NCBI RefSeq assembly: GCF_041146395.1
Contig: NC_090989.1
Coordinates: forward strand, 51,424,501 to 51,488,500
Direction of reading: 5' to 3'
DNA length: 64,000 nt
Origin: Eulemur rufifrons
Taxonomy: Eukaryota; Chordata; Mammalia; Primates; Lemuridae
A program made the translations under genes and the position numbers. The notes beneath the pieces were generated by a model that worked only from the letters and a program-made list of their open reading frames with translations, was not told the origin of the DNA and searched no databases. Of the stretch, positions 12,346-24,477 are shown in pieces. Position 1 is the first letter of the stretch. The number at the start of each line of letters is the position of its first letter.

Positions 12346-13234
12346 AGTCCTGTTAACAAAAGGAAGCAATTAATGGGTATTTGAACTATGATATATACAC
12401 TTGGGGTCTATGTGTGACAGCAGCTAGTTTATCAGAATTAATACAGATTGGTGACATTTTAATAAGTTGCATTAGACCTGGGGATAAATGGCACTATTCT
12501 TGTAGAGGAAATAGTATGCATAAAGAAATGAAAGTAGAAAAATATGAGTCTTATTTATGATGGTCCAACAGTCCAGTTGAACTTCAGTATAGGTTATAAA
12601 TGGGGAAAATGTAAAAAGAGTCAAAAGAGGTATGAGATTGATTGAGAAAGACATTCAGCTATACCAAAGTACATATTTTTTCCTACTCAAATCCCATTTT
12701 TTCGCTGCTGTCATAAATGTATCTTTCATTTGCCCTTTGTTTGTGGAGTACTTATAACTAAGTGAATATGTCTTGCTAGTTTGACTGGTTTTGACTGTTT
12801 TCTTTTGCATCACTGTATCCCCTCCTTCCTTTTCCAGTTTGATTTATAATGCTAAGTCCAACAAACAGGATGTAGAAAAACATTTGTACATAATGTTTGC
12901 ATGAATACCCAAAAGGTTTCCAGGATAGAACAAGAAGGTGATTGAAAGAATAGAGCTGGAATCATTCCATTCCCATTTTATTTTTCTTCCTTAATTTTTT
13001 CTTCTCATTTTCCCTTATAGGTGAAGACTAAACTGGAACTATAAGCATTTTTTTCTAGTTTCTAGTGGGGTTTTATTTTCCTAAATGTGTTCTTCTCATT
13101 TACATTGGAGGATCATATACGCTTCAGTAGTATTTGCATGAAATATACTTATACATGATAGCAATTATAAACTATTCCTCTCAATTTTCCTGCAGCAAAT
13201 TATAAGTATCAATAGTAAAAATATTAATTAAAAC
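12346..13234. other. Unassigned A+T-rich DNA
   Basis: No gene or clear repeat. The longest frame is 60 codons on the minus strand (12472-12654) and has no motif. Confidence 0.4.
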
Positions 13235-13430
13235 TAATATTAGCTCATTGAACTCATACTACAATCTTATGAGATAGAAACAATTATTTGCCCTATTTTA
13301 CTGATGAATAAATTTAGGCTTTGAGGGAAAACTAACTTACACTAGGTTTCAGAGCTGATAAATGGTAGCGTCAGGTATTGAACTCAAGCAGTTAGACTAC
13401 AGAACCCCAGCCTGGTTCATAAACACAACA
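13235..13430 (-). mobile_element. MIR SINE
   Basis: Antisense MIR: AATATTAGCTCATTGAACTC, CTTATGAGATAGAAACAATT (variant of 'gaggtaggtactatta'), TTGCCCTATTTTACTGATGA, then GGTTTCAGAGCTGATAAATG and GGTATTGAACTCAAGCAG. Order and spacing match MIR read in reverse. Confidence 0.8.
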
Positions 13431-13457
13431 CGCTGATAGAAACCAGTTACATACACA

Positions 13458-13832
13458 ACAATAGTCTCACTCCATTTGTGCTGCTAAAACAAAACACCAG
13501 ATAAATTATAATTCTGTTGTAATTTATAAGCAACAGAAATTTACTTCTTACAGGTCTGGAGGCTTGGAAGTCCAAGATCAAGGCAACAACTTTTGGTGTG
13601 TCATGAAGGCCTTCTTCCTACTTCCTCACTTGGTGGAAGAGCAGAAAGGCAAACAGGGCCTAGCTACTTTCCTCTAGGCCTTTTATAAGGTGCTAACCCA
13701 TTTACCACATCAGAGTCCTCATGATCTAATCAACTCCCAAAGACCACACCTCTTAAACTATCAATACTTCTTAGTAGCACTATGTTGGGGATTAAGTTTC
13801 TACATGAACTTTGGAGGGGACACAACACATGA
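13458..13832 (-). mobile_element. MaLR (MST/MLT1) LTR
   Basis: Antisense LTR: ATAGTCTCACTCCATTTGTG, GCTGCTAAAACAAAACACC, AATTTATAAGCAACAGAAAT, TTACAGGTCTGGAGGCTTGG, GTCCTCATGATCTAATCAAC, GTTGGGGATTAAGTTTCTAC and a final TTTGGAGGGGACACAACA. Near-complete length. It abuts the oppositely oriented LTR at 13833 with no unique DNA in between. Confidence 0.8.
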
Positions 13833-14125
13833 AAACTGCGTTTCCCAGTTCCCTTGAAGTTAGGTTAGGATCTATTGACTGCTTCTGGGCAGAAATCAAG
13901 AGAGTCATAAAATGCCATGCAGATTTTTTTTTATTCCTTGCTCTCCTAACTGGCTGAATGAAAACGACCGAGTGGCAAGACAAAGTGCAAGGAACCGTGA
14001 TCCCTGAATTAGGTGGAAGGTCGTCTGCCAAACACCTGATGGGCCTGTGAGAAGAGCAAGAAATAAACCTTTATTGTGTTAAGCACTGGTGATTTTTAGT
14101 TTCGTTGTTACAACAGCTTAACATT
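13833..14125 (+). mobile_element. Old MLT1-like LTR
   Basis: Starts with ACTGCGTTTCCCAGTTCCCT, and ends with AGAGCAAGAAATAAACCTTT, ATTGTGTTAAGCACTGGTGA and GTTGTTACAACAGC, the usual 3' end with an AATAAA polyadenylation signal at about 14061. Same family as 12030-12345. The 79-codon minus frame at 13792-14031 spans the junction and is an artefact. Confidence 0.55.
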
Positions 14126-15056
14126 TAATTACTTGAATAAGTAATAAATAAGCACTGTTTATACTAAATGAGAACAACTTAAAAATTGAGGTGTTTAATC
14201 TTTAGCATGTTGTGCTTAGCTTTCTAATATATATTTTTGGGGGTCTGAGTGATTTTTTTCAGTTATTTCCTTGTTCATATCTCTCACTAGTATTTTTTTT
14301 CCCCAAAAAAAATATCCGCTGGGAAAAAAATCTTCTGGTTCTGCATCATGTGTGCTGCGATCAATTTTTCATTAACCACCACCCTGTTTGAATTACCAAC
14401 ATAAAACTTCCATGCCCCAAACATCTCTCTGTCAACCACTGAGTTAGAACCCAGTTCTAAAATCTGATCCTGCAAATTACAGTCCTATGATTCCAGTTTG
14501 GTCTTAAAATTCTGTAATGACTTCTAGAAATTGCTAACTCTATATAACTATCAGAAAAATTTTAGTCTTAAAGTACATTTCTACCTTTTCTCCTACTTAA
14601 TTATCTTTCTTTTAGTAGCTTTTAATAATATATTATGTGAAAATAGGAGTGAAACTAGAAGTACTCGTCAGAAAAAGATAAGAGAAAAAATAAATCTCAC
14701 ATGCATTCTTTCATAAGCAAAATAGAAATTCAGGTGATTCGTCTGTTGAGCTCTTCATTTGGAGGAGTAATTAAAAAACACAGAAAAACAAAACAAAACA
14801 AAACCAACAGAAGCTCTAGGCCACATGCCCCTAAATTCCACTTGCCCTAACTATCCCCAGAAGAATATAGTAACTTGTGCAAAGCTGAATTAGAATCTTC
14901 TTAATGCACACATACATTATACGTATTAAGGATTTAAAAATGCAATACTACTAGCATTCTAATTTCAATTACCCAAGGTACAAGGCAATTTAACCTTTCA
15001 GAGATAATCCCATCTATTTTGAATAATAGCAAATTTGAAGTTACCAAACACATAAG
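14126..15056. other. Unassigned A+T-rich DNA
   Basis: Contains a CAAAA-type simple run near 14783-14805 and otherwise no recognised feature. Short frames of 61-62 codons only. Confidence 0.4.
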
Positions 15057-16490
15057 CTAAAAATCAGACATAGCTGTAATGCAAATGAAATAATTATTAT
15101 AAAAGAGATATGCACAGAGCGAGGTGATAGCCCAGACGAAGGCACATTGGAGTATGGCATATCTGGTAGGTTGCATAGCAGTTTCCCGGGCAGAAGGAGA
15201 AGAAAACCTGCCTAGGTCTGAAGCATAAAAGGGAATGGTTGTCAGGAAAATAGACAAAAGATTGACTGTGGTCAAAGTTTTGGGCCTATGTGCAATATCA
15301 GAACACAAGGCCACAAATTGTATAGAGGGATAAATTGTGAGGCCTTGTCCCTCAGCTATTGTTGCTGTTGACTTCCAACAACTCATTGCTACACCTTTCT
15401 TAGAAGGAACTGTCCCCTGATCTATAAGGCTCATCTCACCCATAGATGCTTGGGAGGTTTCTCTCCCCGCCCTAGGGGGTGGCCCATTGCCAATGACTGA
15501 TACGGAGTAGGAAAAAAAGCCTGATCCCTTTGTCTTGTGAAGACAATTCTGTGATGACGTTCAGGCTTTAGTGGTCTGTGTCATTCAGGATTTAATAAGA
15601 TGACTGATCATTTTGAGTTATGTAGAATAAGTAATTTCATATAGACATTACACTTAAACAATTGTGAGAGATGGCGGTAAGGTAGTCTGTGGAAGACTGT
15701 GACCTCTGCATCTGGCCGGAAGTGGTTAAAAGTCAGCAGAGTGGCAGTTAGGAAGAAATGTTGGACATAAAGTGAGAAAGAGCAAGAACAAACTGGGACT
15801 CATAAAGGCAGACTGGAAGCAAGAAGCACAAACTGTCGTCTGTGTCCGTGTCCCACTGACTCCAGCCACGATAATGCAGCTGACCTGTAAATGAAGCTGG
15901 ACGGCAACACCAGAAATCTGCACATTCATTTGGTCCAGAAATTAAAGAAACTGAAGGAGGAAATCAAGTGAGAGCCGGAGTTGCCATGGAACCATCTGCT
16001 GACCCCAACGAAGCCTGTGAGTCAGCGACGAAGGAGGCAATCTGCAACAGCACCCATGCCCTTCACTGACCTTCAGAGTAGAACACCTGTTACTTCACCT
16101 CTGCCTTGCAAATTTCATGCATATTATCTCTTGTAGACAACCACAAACCCAAAACCCTAGGAGGAAGGGGATTCTGGAAAACGTAGTTTCATTTTAACTA
16201 CCTTGACATCGTACCAAACCACCACAAGCGAATCCCGACAGGATCAGCTGAACACACATCTTACCAGACTTTACATAGACTTCACCTCAACACACACCCT
16301 TACCTCGATGATCCTTCTGCCAATTTTGTTTCCTAACTCACTGGTTTCATGTGAAAGCCACATGAGCAAATCCTTTGCACAAGAATTCTGCTTCAGTCTC
16401 TGCTTCTGGATAAACCAGCCTACAGTGGAGCCCATCATGACTACAAATTGTGACTGTATTTCACAGACAACAGGGAGATATTGATAGCTA
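15057..16490. other. Unassigned lower-A+T block, possible old LTR or pseudogene
   Basis: This block has more G+C than its surroundings. A 128-codon minus-strand frame lies at 15057-15443; its C-terminal part includes a hydrophobic segment (AFVWAITSLCAYLFY) but no family motif. On the plus strand, 15920-16070 keeps a 46-codon open segment without a start, ending at the TGA in CTTCACTGA. A GGATTCTGGAAAACGTAGTT phrase at about 16169 resembles an end often found in old repeats. CpG dinucleotides are more frequent than in flanking DNA. It could be one or more old LTRs or a decayed processed copy. No function is proposed. Confidence 0.35.
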
Positions 16491-19050
16491 TTTTTATTAA
16501 TTGGAGGTAAACCAATTAGAAAGGTGACACAAAGTAATTACTGAACCAAGATGCCAAAGGTTTCAATGTGCACTAAAAAAAATTTGGACTAATTAAACTA
16601 TAAAACAATACTTCTCGATCACTAAAAATTATTCTATATTTGCTAAAAGAGCTGTTTTTAAAATTAAACAGGCTTTTATAATGTATCAGTATCACTCATG
16701 CATACCTTAATTCATGCATATTATAATGGAAATAAACTGGTTAAGTATTTTCAAAAATTCTTCATATTAAGTATTCAAATATTGAGTCATGTTTAAACTT
16801 AGCATGATCGATGTCTATGATTTTACACACTAAATTGTCCTCTGTGCCGTCAAGAATATTGGTAGTAAAACATTTCTTAAAGACCTGATAAAAGAATTAA
16901 AAGTTATTAGGGCTCAGAAGCTTTGCAATCATGTAAAATTCGTCTACATTTGACTTTCTTTTTAAGAATATTGTTCCACCATTATTACTGGGATTTTTTT
17001 TTTTTTAATGAGTCACTGACATCCATGCAGATTATGATACTGGGTCATTTGACTTTTGGACAAAGACAGTAATAAATAACCTCATCGTGACTGCCACCTG
17101 CCAACTGTGATGATAGGATGTATTCTGATTTCAAAGAACTTAAAATATGAAAAACTGTGTGCTATGAACTATGGTTACTGAAGACAAATTGAAAGTAAAT
17201 AAATAATAATCAGGAAATCTGGCTAAGAGGCCTTTGTGTTAATTCAGAAAAAATAATGACCAGAACCAATACTAGAACATTAACAGTGGAAATAAAGATA
17301 ATTTAAGTTACATTTAGGAGGTAAAACTAGAGCTGGTATTTAAAGCAAAAACAATTTTAAGTGAAGATACTATTAATACATTTATATTAAATGTCCTGAA
17401 ATTAGTTTTGTACTAAATAACATAGGTTTACAAATGGGTATATGTATATAAAGGCTAATGCTAATAATCTTAAAACCTGAGGAACTTCTATAATTTCAGA
17501 GTTCTTAATAAATTTGTAGACTTATACAGATTCAGTTGAATCTGCTGCCAATATTAGGGTATCATTTTGGCTGCAAAAAGAGTAACTCCCACCCAACTAA
17601 TTTCCATCTATTAATTACACACTGATGTTGGACCTTAGCTTCTGGCCATGTTCCTATCCACAAATAGCTTAGGGTGTCTCATTCTAAAACAGTACACTCA
17701 TGAAATATGATGATACTTTGCAATTCAGTACCAAATTGTTCTTCTATTCAGTTACTGGCTTAGATTTATTCTCTTCCACTTAATGATTAAATAGACAGAT
17801 TGTATCTTAAAATATCCCCATTATTTTTTCTTGCTATGCATTTCAGTGGCCTAAAGAAAATATCTCATTTGCATTAGCGATATCTCCAGATATTGTCTCA
17901 TATCAACAACCAAGCACATTCCTGGTATTAGTTATTTTAATATTTTTATAATAGTCAAATCCTACGTTCAGAATTTCAAAGATATTAATTGCTGTGGAAT
18001 ATAACTCAAAAGAGATCATTTGACTGAGGCATAGTTTTATTAGTAGTATTTATTCCTAATACAATTTTTAAAAGTTACTTGTAATTTGTTTATTTTACAC
18101 CCTGCCTCGCCACACATTTTAATGTAAAATATGGTTCTTTGGAGAAATTACACTTGCCGCTGGTTAATGTATTAAGATGAAGAATTTAGGTCCCTGGGTC
18201 CTCTCACATCACTTATGCTTATAACTTCTAGGTAGGGAAAGTAGATAATCACAGTAACAGCAAAAAAAAAAAAAATTAACCAGAACAAAGCCTCACCTTT
18301 GGAATTGGTCAGTCTTGCAGATATCTCTTTCCTTTGGTTTCAAAAATAAACTGTAAAGCATCTGTAAAGAATCAAACAATTTCCATCTGTCACCGCATGT
18401 TCCTGACATACATATATTTATATAAATGTTTTTCATATGACAAAAAATTTCAAACATGCCTATAAAAAGAGCGAATAATGTAATAAAATTCTGTATACTC
18501 ATCTTCCAGTATCAGCAATTATTGACACTTATTCATTCATATTTTAATATAATGACAGTTTCTACTATAACTATTAACCATAACCACAATTTGAAAACTA
18601 GTATTATGTTCCAGTGTTTCACTGAAAGTTCTTAGTTGTAAGCAGTAGAAACAAGCTGGCTGATTTAAGTAGAAAAAAAATCATTACTTAATAAAAATAA
18701 ACAATCTAAAGAAGGATCAAAAATTCTAAGAAAGAAAATATTCAAGAACACTGCTGAAAAGCACAATGAAGCTTTCTTAACTGCTGGAAATTAGGTGTAG
18801 CTTTTATCTCTGTCACAGTCCTCATTAAATACATTTGACATAAACCTTTAATTTATAAGCCACTAGCTGCAGTGATTAACGACATCTAGTACACATGCCT
18901 GTGCATACCTGCAAGGGAGACTAAAAACCAGGTAGGTGGCTTCCATGGTGAGAAACATTCTAAAAATCACAAAGCAGGACATTCTTAAATATAGAAAAGG
19001 GGTGCAGATCCTGGAAATTCAAAGATGAGTGCAAAAAAAAAAAAAAAAAG
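16491..19050. other. Unique and weakly repetitive DNA
   Basis: No gene. The segment around 18420-18560 (words CAAAAAATTTCAAACATGCC and CAGCAATTATTGACACTTAT) resembles the 3' UTR of old L1M elements. The segment 18615-19015 (AGCAGTAGAAACAAGCTGGC and downstream) looks like another old interspersed repeat that I cannot name. A poly(A) run lies at 19033-19049. Confidence 0.35.
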
Positions 19051-19051
19051 A

Positions 19052-19290
19052 GTGCTATTTACTTCAATCAAGCATCAGGCACCGGGCTAAATATTTTACA
19101 TGCATCCCTATTCGGATTTGCCTAAAAGGTAGTTTCTCTGACTGTTCTGACTTCAGGGATAAGGTAATTGAAGATAATTAACTTTCCCAAGGTTATATAG
19201 CCGTTAAATAATAGGACTTGGATACCAATAAAGGTCTGTCTAATCCAAAGTCTGTGTGTTAACAACTGCACTAATTTTGAATTGAGAGTA
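19052..19290 (-). mobile_element. MIR SINE
   Basis: Antisense MIR: AGCATCAGGCACCGGGCTAA, ATATTTTACATGCATCC, CTTTCCCAAGGTTATATAGC, GTTAAATAATAGGACTTGG, and GTCTAATCCAAAGTCTGTG. The order is that of MIR in reverse ('gtgccaggcactg ... ttgcccaaggtcacacagc ... cagg'). Well diverged but nearly full length. Confidence 0.75.
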
Positions 19291-20066
19291 TTTATCAAAA
19301 TCATCTATTTCAATCAAATTACCATCTTACAATAAGACAGTGAAAGTCAGGGGTGTGGTTGAAGCTACTTGTCTAAGGTCATATATCACCAGCAACCTCA
19401 GACAACCTTTACAGCAGATCAGACCATCTGATGGGGTCTTGAAATATGGTGATACTTATACTACTCCCTATTGATTGTGGTGATTGAGAAGAAACTGGCA
19501 TTCCCAAATTCTAGAATACTCAGGATATCAGAACTGTAAAAGATACGGGTATAATGTCTAAAACAAATAATCAAAACTCCATACAAAGAAATAGGAATGT
19601 TAATGAAACTTAAGAGTTTGGCAATAGGCAAAACAGACATCTATTTCCAAGGAAGAACACCTTGATTTGTTGCTGCACTTGCTTGAAATCAATCTCAGAC
19701 ATTCAGGCTAAAAAGAACAACCATTCAATAAACACTCAATACAATTTAATGAAGCTCATATACTTGAAATTATGTCAAGGGCCTTTCACATTCCAATGCT
19801 CCTATACTATAGACATATAATGACAACAGGCAGACATATGAGAATATGGGGCTCTAGAGGCCTACATAAAAACTAAGATAAAAACAGCAAATTATCTGAA
19901 AATATTTTTTAGCCCTAATAAATTTCCATTTCAAAAATATATGTACAAGGTCTTCTTTTTTCTAGTTCTTGAAGAACCTATGATTGAATGAGATGAAAGA
20001 AAGCTAAAAAGAATTTTAAAATAAGTATCATTTTCTATTTATTTATAAAATTGCTAAAGTCAATTT
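19291..20066. other. Unassigned A+T-rich DNA
   Basis: No gene or RNA. A short MIR- or L2-like phrase occurs at 19320-19390 (CAATAAGACAGTGAAAGTCA and GCTACTTGTCTAAGGTC), possibly a second MIR remnant, too weak to call separately. Confidence 0.35.
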
Positions 20067-20364
20067 CTTTTTTTTTTTTTTTGAGACACAGTCTCACTCT
20101 GTTGCCTGGGCAAGTGCCGTGTCATCAGCCTAGCTCCCAGCAACCTCAACCCCCCTGGACTCAAGCAATCCTCCTGCCTCAGCCTCCCGAGAAGCTGGGA
20201 CTATAGGCATGCGCCACCATGCCCGGCTAATTTTTTCTATTTTTTTACTAGAGACGGGATCTCACTCTTGCTCAGTCTGGCTTTGGACTCTTGAGCTCAA
20301 GGGATCCTCCCGCTTTGGCCTCCAAGAGTGCTAGAATTACAGGTGTGAGCCACAGTGCCCAGCC
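20067..20364 (-). mobile_element. Strepsirrhine-type Alu
   Basis: Poly(T) at the left, then TTGAGACACAGTCTCACTCT, a left arm with AAGTGCCGTGTCATCAGCCT (the strepsirrhine form), a right arm with ACTAGAGACGGGATCTCACT and GAGTGCTAGAATTACAGG, ending GTGCCCAGCC. The right arm lacks the long TATATATA spacer. Target-site duplication not obvious. Older than the copies at 36 and 49 kb, judging by more changes. Confidence 0.92.
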
Positions 20365-20379
20365 TATATTGTTATATAC

Positions 20380-22049
20380 TTACATTTTTTTTACATGTAA
20401 GTATAGATTCCCTAGAAGGAAAGTATTTCTAGATATGGAATTTTGAAGTATAAAGAAATACATTAAAGCCTTTTGGAAAGTGGTTCCTATATGCCCTCTA
20501 GAATTATATAAAATGACAGTGTGATAATTATATATGAAGATGTCCATTCTTCTACACATTATTTCGTTAATATTTTTTTAAAAAATTAAAAATGAATTTT
20601 AAATATTTCTTCAATTTCTATCGAGATAACATATTTATATTTAATGGTATTCATTTCATAATTTTAAATTGCCTGTTCATGTCCTTTCCCATTGTTTTAT
20701 TCGAGTATTTGTCTGTTTTTAATTGTTATGTTAAGGCCATTTAGTGCATCAAGAAATATAATCTTTTGGCATATATTGCAACACTTCCCCTTTTGGAGTT
20801 GGATTTTAAATTGTATCAATTATTCTTTCTACATAGGCTTTTCATTGTTATAATTTATATTAAAACATTTCCCAATATTGAATAATCCCTTCATTTTTTA
20901 AATACACTCTACTAGTAAAATTTTTAAAATATACTTTTGTATTTAGTTTACTGGAATTTATTTTAAAAAGTATACATCAATATTAATGAATGTGACTAGC
21001 ACTAGATTTTTGCAGGCTTTTATTTTTAGTGATTGGGGAGGGCTTAAAATATGCATCGTTACCTGTTTATGGTAAAATTTTAAATAATATTATAGTACTT
21101 CATGTAGAGTGTAAGACACAAGAGTTACACTTCCTTTTCCTCTCTCATATACTTTGGGCTATAAACCTCACAATATGTTACTATTACTAGAGAGTCAGGT
21201 AAATTTTAAAGTAAATAAAAATAAGGAAAATCTTGTAGATGTTTCCTAACTTTTACTATTTCTGGTGAATTTTATTACTTTGTGTACATTCAGATTTTGA
21301 TGTGATACTATATTCCTTCTGCTTGAAGAAATTTTTTAAAGATTTTTTGTAATGTAATTAAAATCTATTTTAAATAAATTGTTTTATTTTGTTTCTCTGA
21401 AAAAGTTTTATTTTACTTTCAATTTTGAAAGATATTTTTATTGAGTATAGAATCCTGGGTTGACAGATAAGTTTTTTCTTTTAGTATTTTGAAGATGTTG
21501 TTACATTGTTTCTGTCTTGCATTGTTTCAGATGAAAAATCTGCTACATTTCTTTTTTTTTTTCTGTATATAATGTTACTTTTATCTCTGGTTGTCTTTAA
21601 GAATTTTTATTGGGCTTTAATTTTCTATCAGTTTGACTACAATATGTTTAAGTATGCTTTAGCTATTTTTTCCCTTTATTCTGGTTGGTGTTCTCTGGGC
21701 CTCCTACATTTGTAGTTTTTGCTTTTTCATTGATTTTGAAAAATGGTTGCTCTTTACCGCTTCATATATTTGTTATGTCCTATCATCTGTCTCTTCTTCT
21801 GTTTTTGGAATTCCAATTGCACATATAATGCTGTCCCACAGTTCTATTATTCTTTTTTTTAATCTTTTTTATTTCTTGGTTTGTACTTTGAATAATTTAT
21901 ATTGGCCTCTCTTTATGTATACTGATTATTTCCTCAGTTATGAGAGGCTGTTCATAAGGCTATTAAAGGAATTTTTATTCTTGATATTGTGCTTTTTTCA
22001 TAGTATTTGTATGGGCTAGATTTACTAGAATTTCTTACTTTTATAGTTG
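20380..22049 (-). mobile_element. Decayed L1M region, antisense
   Basis: Very A+T-rich sequence with antisense L1M words: TGTCCTTTCCCATTGTTTTA, GAGTATTTGTCTG, and further right AATTTTGAAAGATATTTTTA, GAGTATAGAATCCTGGGTTG, TTTTGAAGATGTTGTTACAT, TGCATTGTTTCAGATGAAAA and TGCTGTCCCACAGTTC. These last words match the same part of old L1s as the 930-1500 fragment. Short plus frames of 69 and 90 codons here are antisense shadows. Probably more than one insertion. Confidence 0.5.
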
Positions 22050-22346
22050 TTTTTTTTTTTCCTTTTAGAGATAGGGTCTCATTGTTGCCCAGCCTGGAGT
22101 GCAGTGGCACAATCATAGCTCACTACAATCTTAAACTCCTGTAATCAAGTGATCCTCCTGCCTTAGTCTTTTGAGTAGCTAGGACTACAGGTACCTGCCA
22201 CTGTGCCTGGCTAAATTTTTAAAATTTTTGTAGAGACAACGGTCTCACTATGTTGCTCAGGCTGGTCTCAAACTTCTGGCCTCAAGCAATCCTCCCATCT
22301 TGACCTCCGAATGTGCCAGGCTTAAAGAAGCCACCATGCCAGGCTA
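22050..22346 (-). mobile_element. AluJ-like SINE (older, general primate type)
   Basis: Poly(T), GAGATAGGGTCTCATTGTTG, GGAGTGCAGTGGCACAATCA, AGCTCACTACAATCTTAAAC, GTAGAGACAACGGTCTCACT and AAGCAATCCTCCCATCTTGA. It has the general primate GGAGTGCAGTGGC left arm and lacks both the strepsirrhine GTGCCGTGGCGTCAGCC form and the TATATATA spacer, so it predates the lineage-specific Alu copies. Confidence 0.85.
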
Positions 22347-23287
22347 GTTTTTAATCTATATTCTAAAATGCTGATCTGTTAATGTATGTTATCTAACATT
22401 TCCACTAAGTCCTTTAACATATTAGTCATAGTTATTAAGGTGATTGTATACTCATGAAATTCTGTTTCTTGACTCTGTGTTCTTTTTCATCAGTTTGTCT
22501 ATCCTTGTGCCAATACCACACTCTTTTAATTTCTATAGATGTATAATACATCTAGATATTGAAGAGTATAATCACTTTGAGGATTTTGATAAGGCTTATA
22601 TTTAACCTATAGATTAATTTTAGAAAACTTGAAATTTCTTAGCACCTTGAGTTAAACAATCTATGAAAACAATATATTCATCTACTTGTTTACATAGCAT
22701 TTGAAACTTCTCAATAATTTTTGTGGTTTTGTGTGAAGATGTCTTAAATACCCTTTGTTAGATTAATTCCTAGATTAAATATTTTAATATTAAAGTAAAT
22801 GGCATTGTATTTTCTATTTATTTTTTCTAATATATAAAAGTAAAATTTAATTTTTGTATATTGACCTTGTCTTCAGCAACCTTAGTGATTTATTAATTCT
22901 ATTAATTTTCTCTTAGATTACTTTACTTCTGTTAATTTTCTTATAGATTATTTTGCTAATCTAATAAAATAAGTTGAGAATAATTGCCTCATTTTTTAAT
23001 TCCGTAGAAGATATTTTTTATTAAGATTAATAAAGTTTCTTCCTTAAGTCTTTGAAAGAATTTAACAAAGATACCTGGACTTTCAGCTGTCCACGCTGAA
23101 AAGAAATTTAACAATGTACTTCATTTATTTAATATATTTAGGAGGATTAGATTTTCTGTTACTTCTTGTTTTATATTGCTAAATTAATTTACTGGCATAA
23201 AGACTTTTTATGGTTTATCTTGTCCATGTTCATACAAACTGTAGCAATATCTCTTTTCTCATTACTAATATTTGTAATTTGTGTCTT

Positions 23288-23652
23288 CCCTTTTTTTCTT
23301 TCTTTTTTTTTTTTTTTTTCTTTTTTTTGAGACAGAGTCTTGCTTTGTTGCCCTGGCTAGAGTGAGTGCCGTGGCGTTAGCCTAGCTCACAGCAACCTCA
23401 AATTCCTGGGCTTAAGCAATCCTCCTGCCTCAGCCTCCCGAGTAGCTGGGACTACAGGCATGTGCCACCATGCCCAGCTAATTTTTTTTTTTATATATAT
23501 ATTTTAGTTGGCCAAATAATTTCTTTCTATTTTTAGTAGAGACAGGGTCTCACTCTTGCTCAGGCTGGTCTCGAATTCCTGACCTCCAGCGATCCACCTG
23601 CCTCGGCCTCCCAGAGTGCTAGGATTACAGGCATGAGCCACCGCGCTCGGCC
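23288..23652 (-). mobile_element. Strepsirrhine-type Alu
   Basis: Long poly(T), GAGACAGAGTCTTGCTTTGT, GAGTGAGTGCCGTGGCGTTA, then TTTTATATATATATTTTAG with TTGGCCAAATAATTTCTTTC, CTCTTGCTCAGGCTGGTCTC, and CACCGCGCTCGGCC. A pyrimidine-rich duplication (left CTTCCCTTTTTTTCTT, right TTTCCCTTTTTTCTTG) is a likely target-site repeat. Inserted into the antisense L1M. Confidence 0.95.
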
Positions 23653-24477
23653 TTTCCCTTTTTTCTTGATCACTGTTTCTAAGGAGCTATCCATTTTATC
23701 AATATTTTTAATAAATCAACTTTTGGCTTTGTTGATTTATTTATTGTATGAGAGAGAGAATGGAAGAGAGAAACATACAATTAATTTTAGTTATAGTCTT
23801 TATTATTTTCCTCCTACTTTTGAGCTTGATAGGACATTCCTTTTATAATTCTTGGAATTGAAGCCTAGATAATTAATTTCAGCCTTTTTTCTCTTAAAAT
23901 ATATGTATGTAAGGCTATAAGTTTCATTGTAAGTAGCTGAATCACACACATTTTTATATGTCATATGTTATTCATTATTCAGATTTAAATACTTTCTAAT
24001 TTCCATTTTGATTTCTTCTTAATAATGATATTGCTTAATTTTCAAGCAGTTGAGGATTTCTCTTTGCTTATTGGTTTTTAATTTCACTATGCCAGATAAT
24101 GCATTCTAAATAATGTAAATACTTTGAAATTTGTTGTATAGCATATGGTCAATTTTAGAAAAGGTTCCATGTTCCTGTGAAAAGAATATATATTCTCTCA
24201 TTCATTCTGTTGCAATATTTAAAATATGTTAATTAGGCCAAATTTGTAATTGTATTATTTAGGTCCTATGCATATTTATTTAACTGTGTCTCTTACTTAT
24301 TTTTACAGTTAGTTGAAATAACCTATGTGAAATTTTTACCACTATGATGTGATTTGTCTATGCCTTTATTGAGATCTTTCAGCTTTTGTTTGCTATCTTT
24401 TGGGACTATGATACTAAGCACTCACATTTAGAATTACAATAGCTTCCTTTTTTACCTCTGCATCAGTGTGAAATGTA

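Noticed and set aside
15920..16070. Open plus-strand segment as a processed pseudogene
   Set aside because: I could not match the protein to any family, and no poly(A) tail or target duplication is visible, so it is kept only as an unassigned block.
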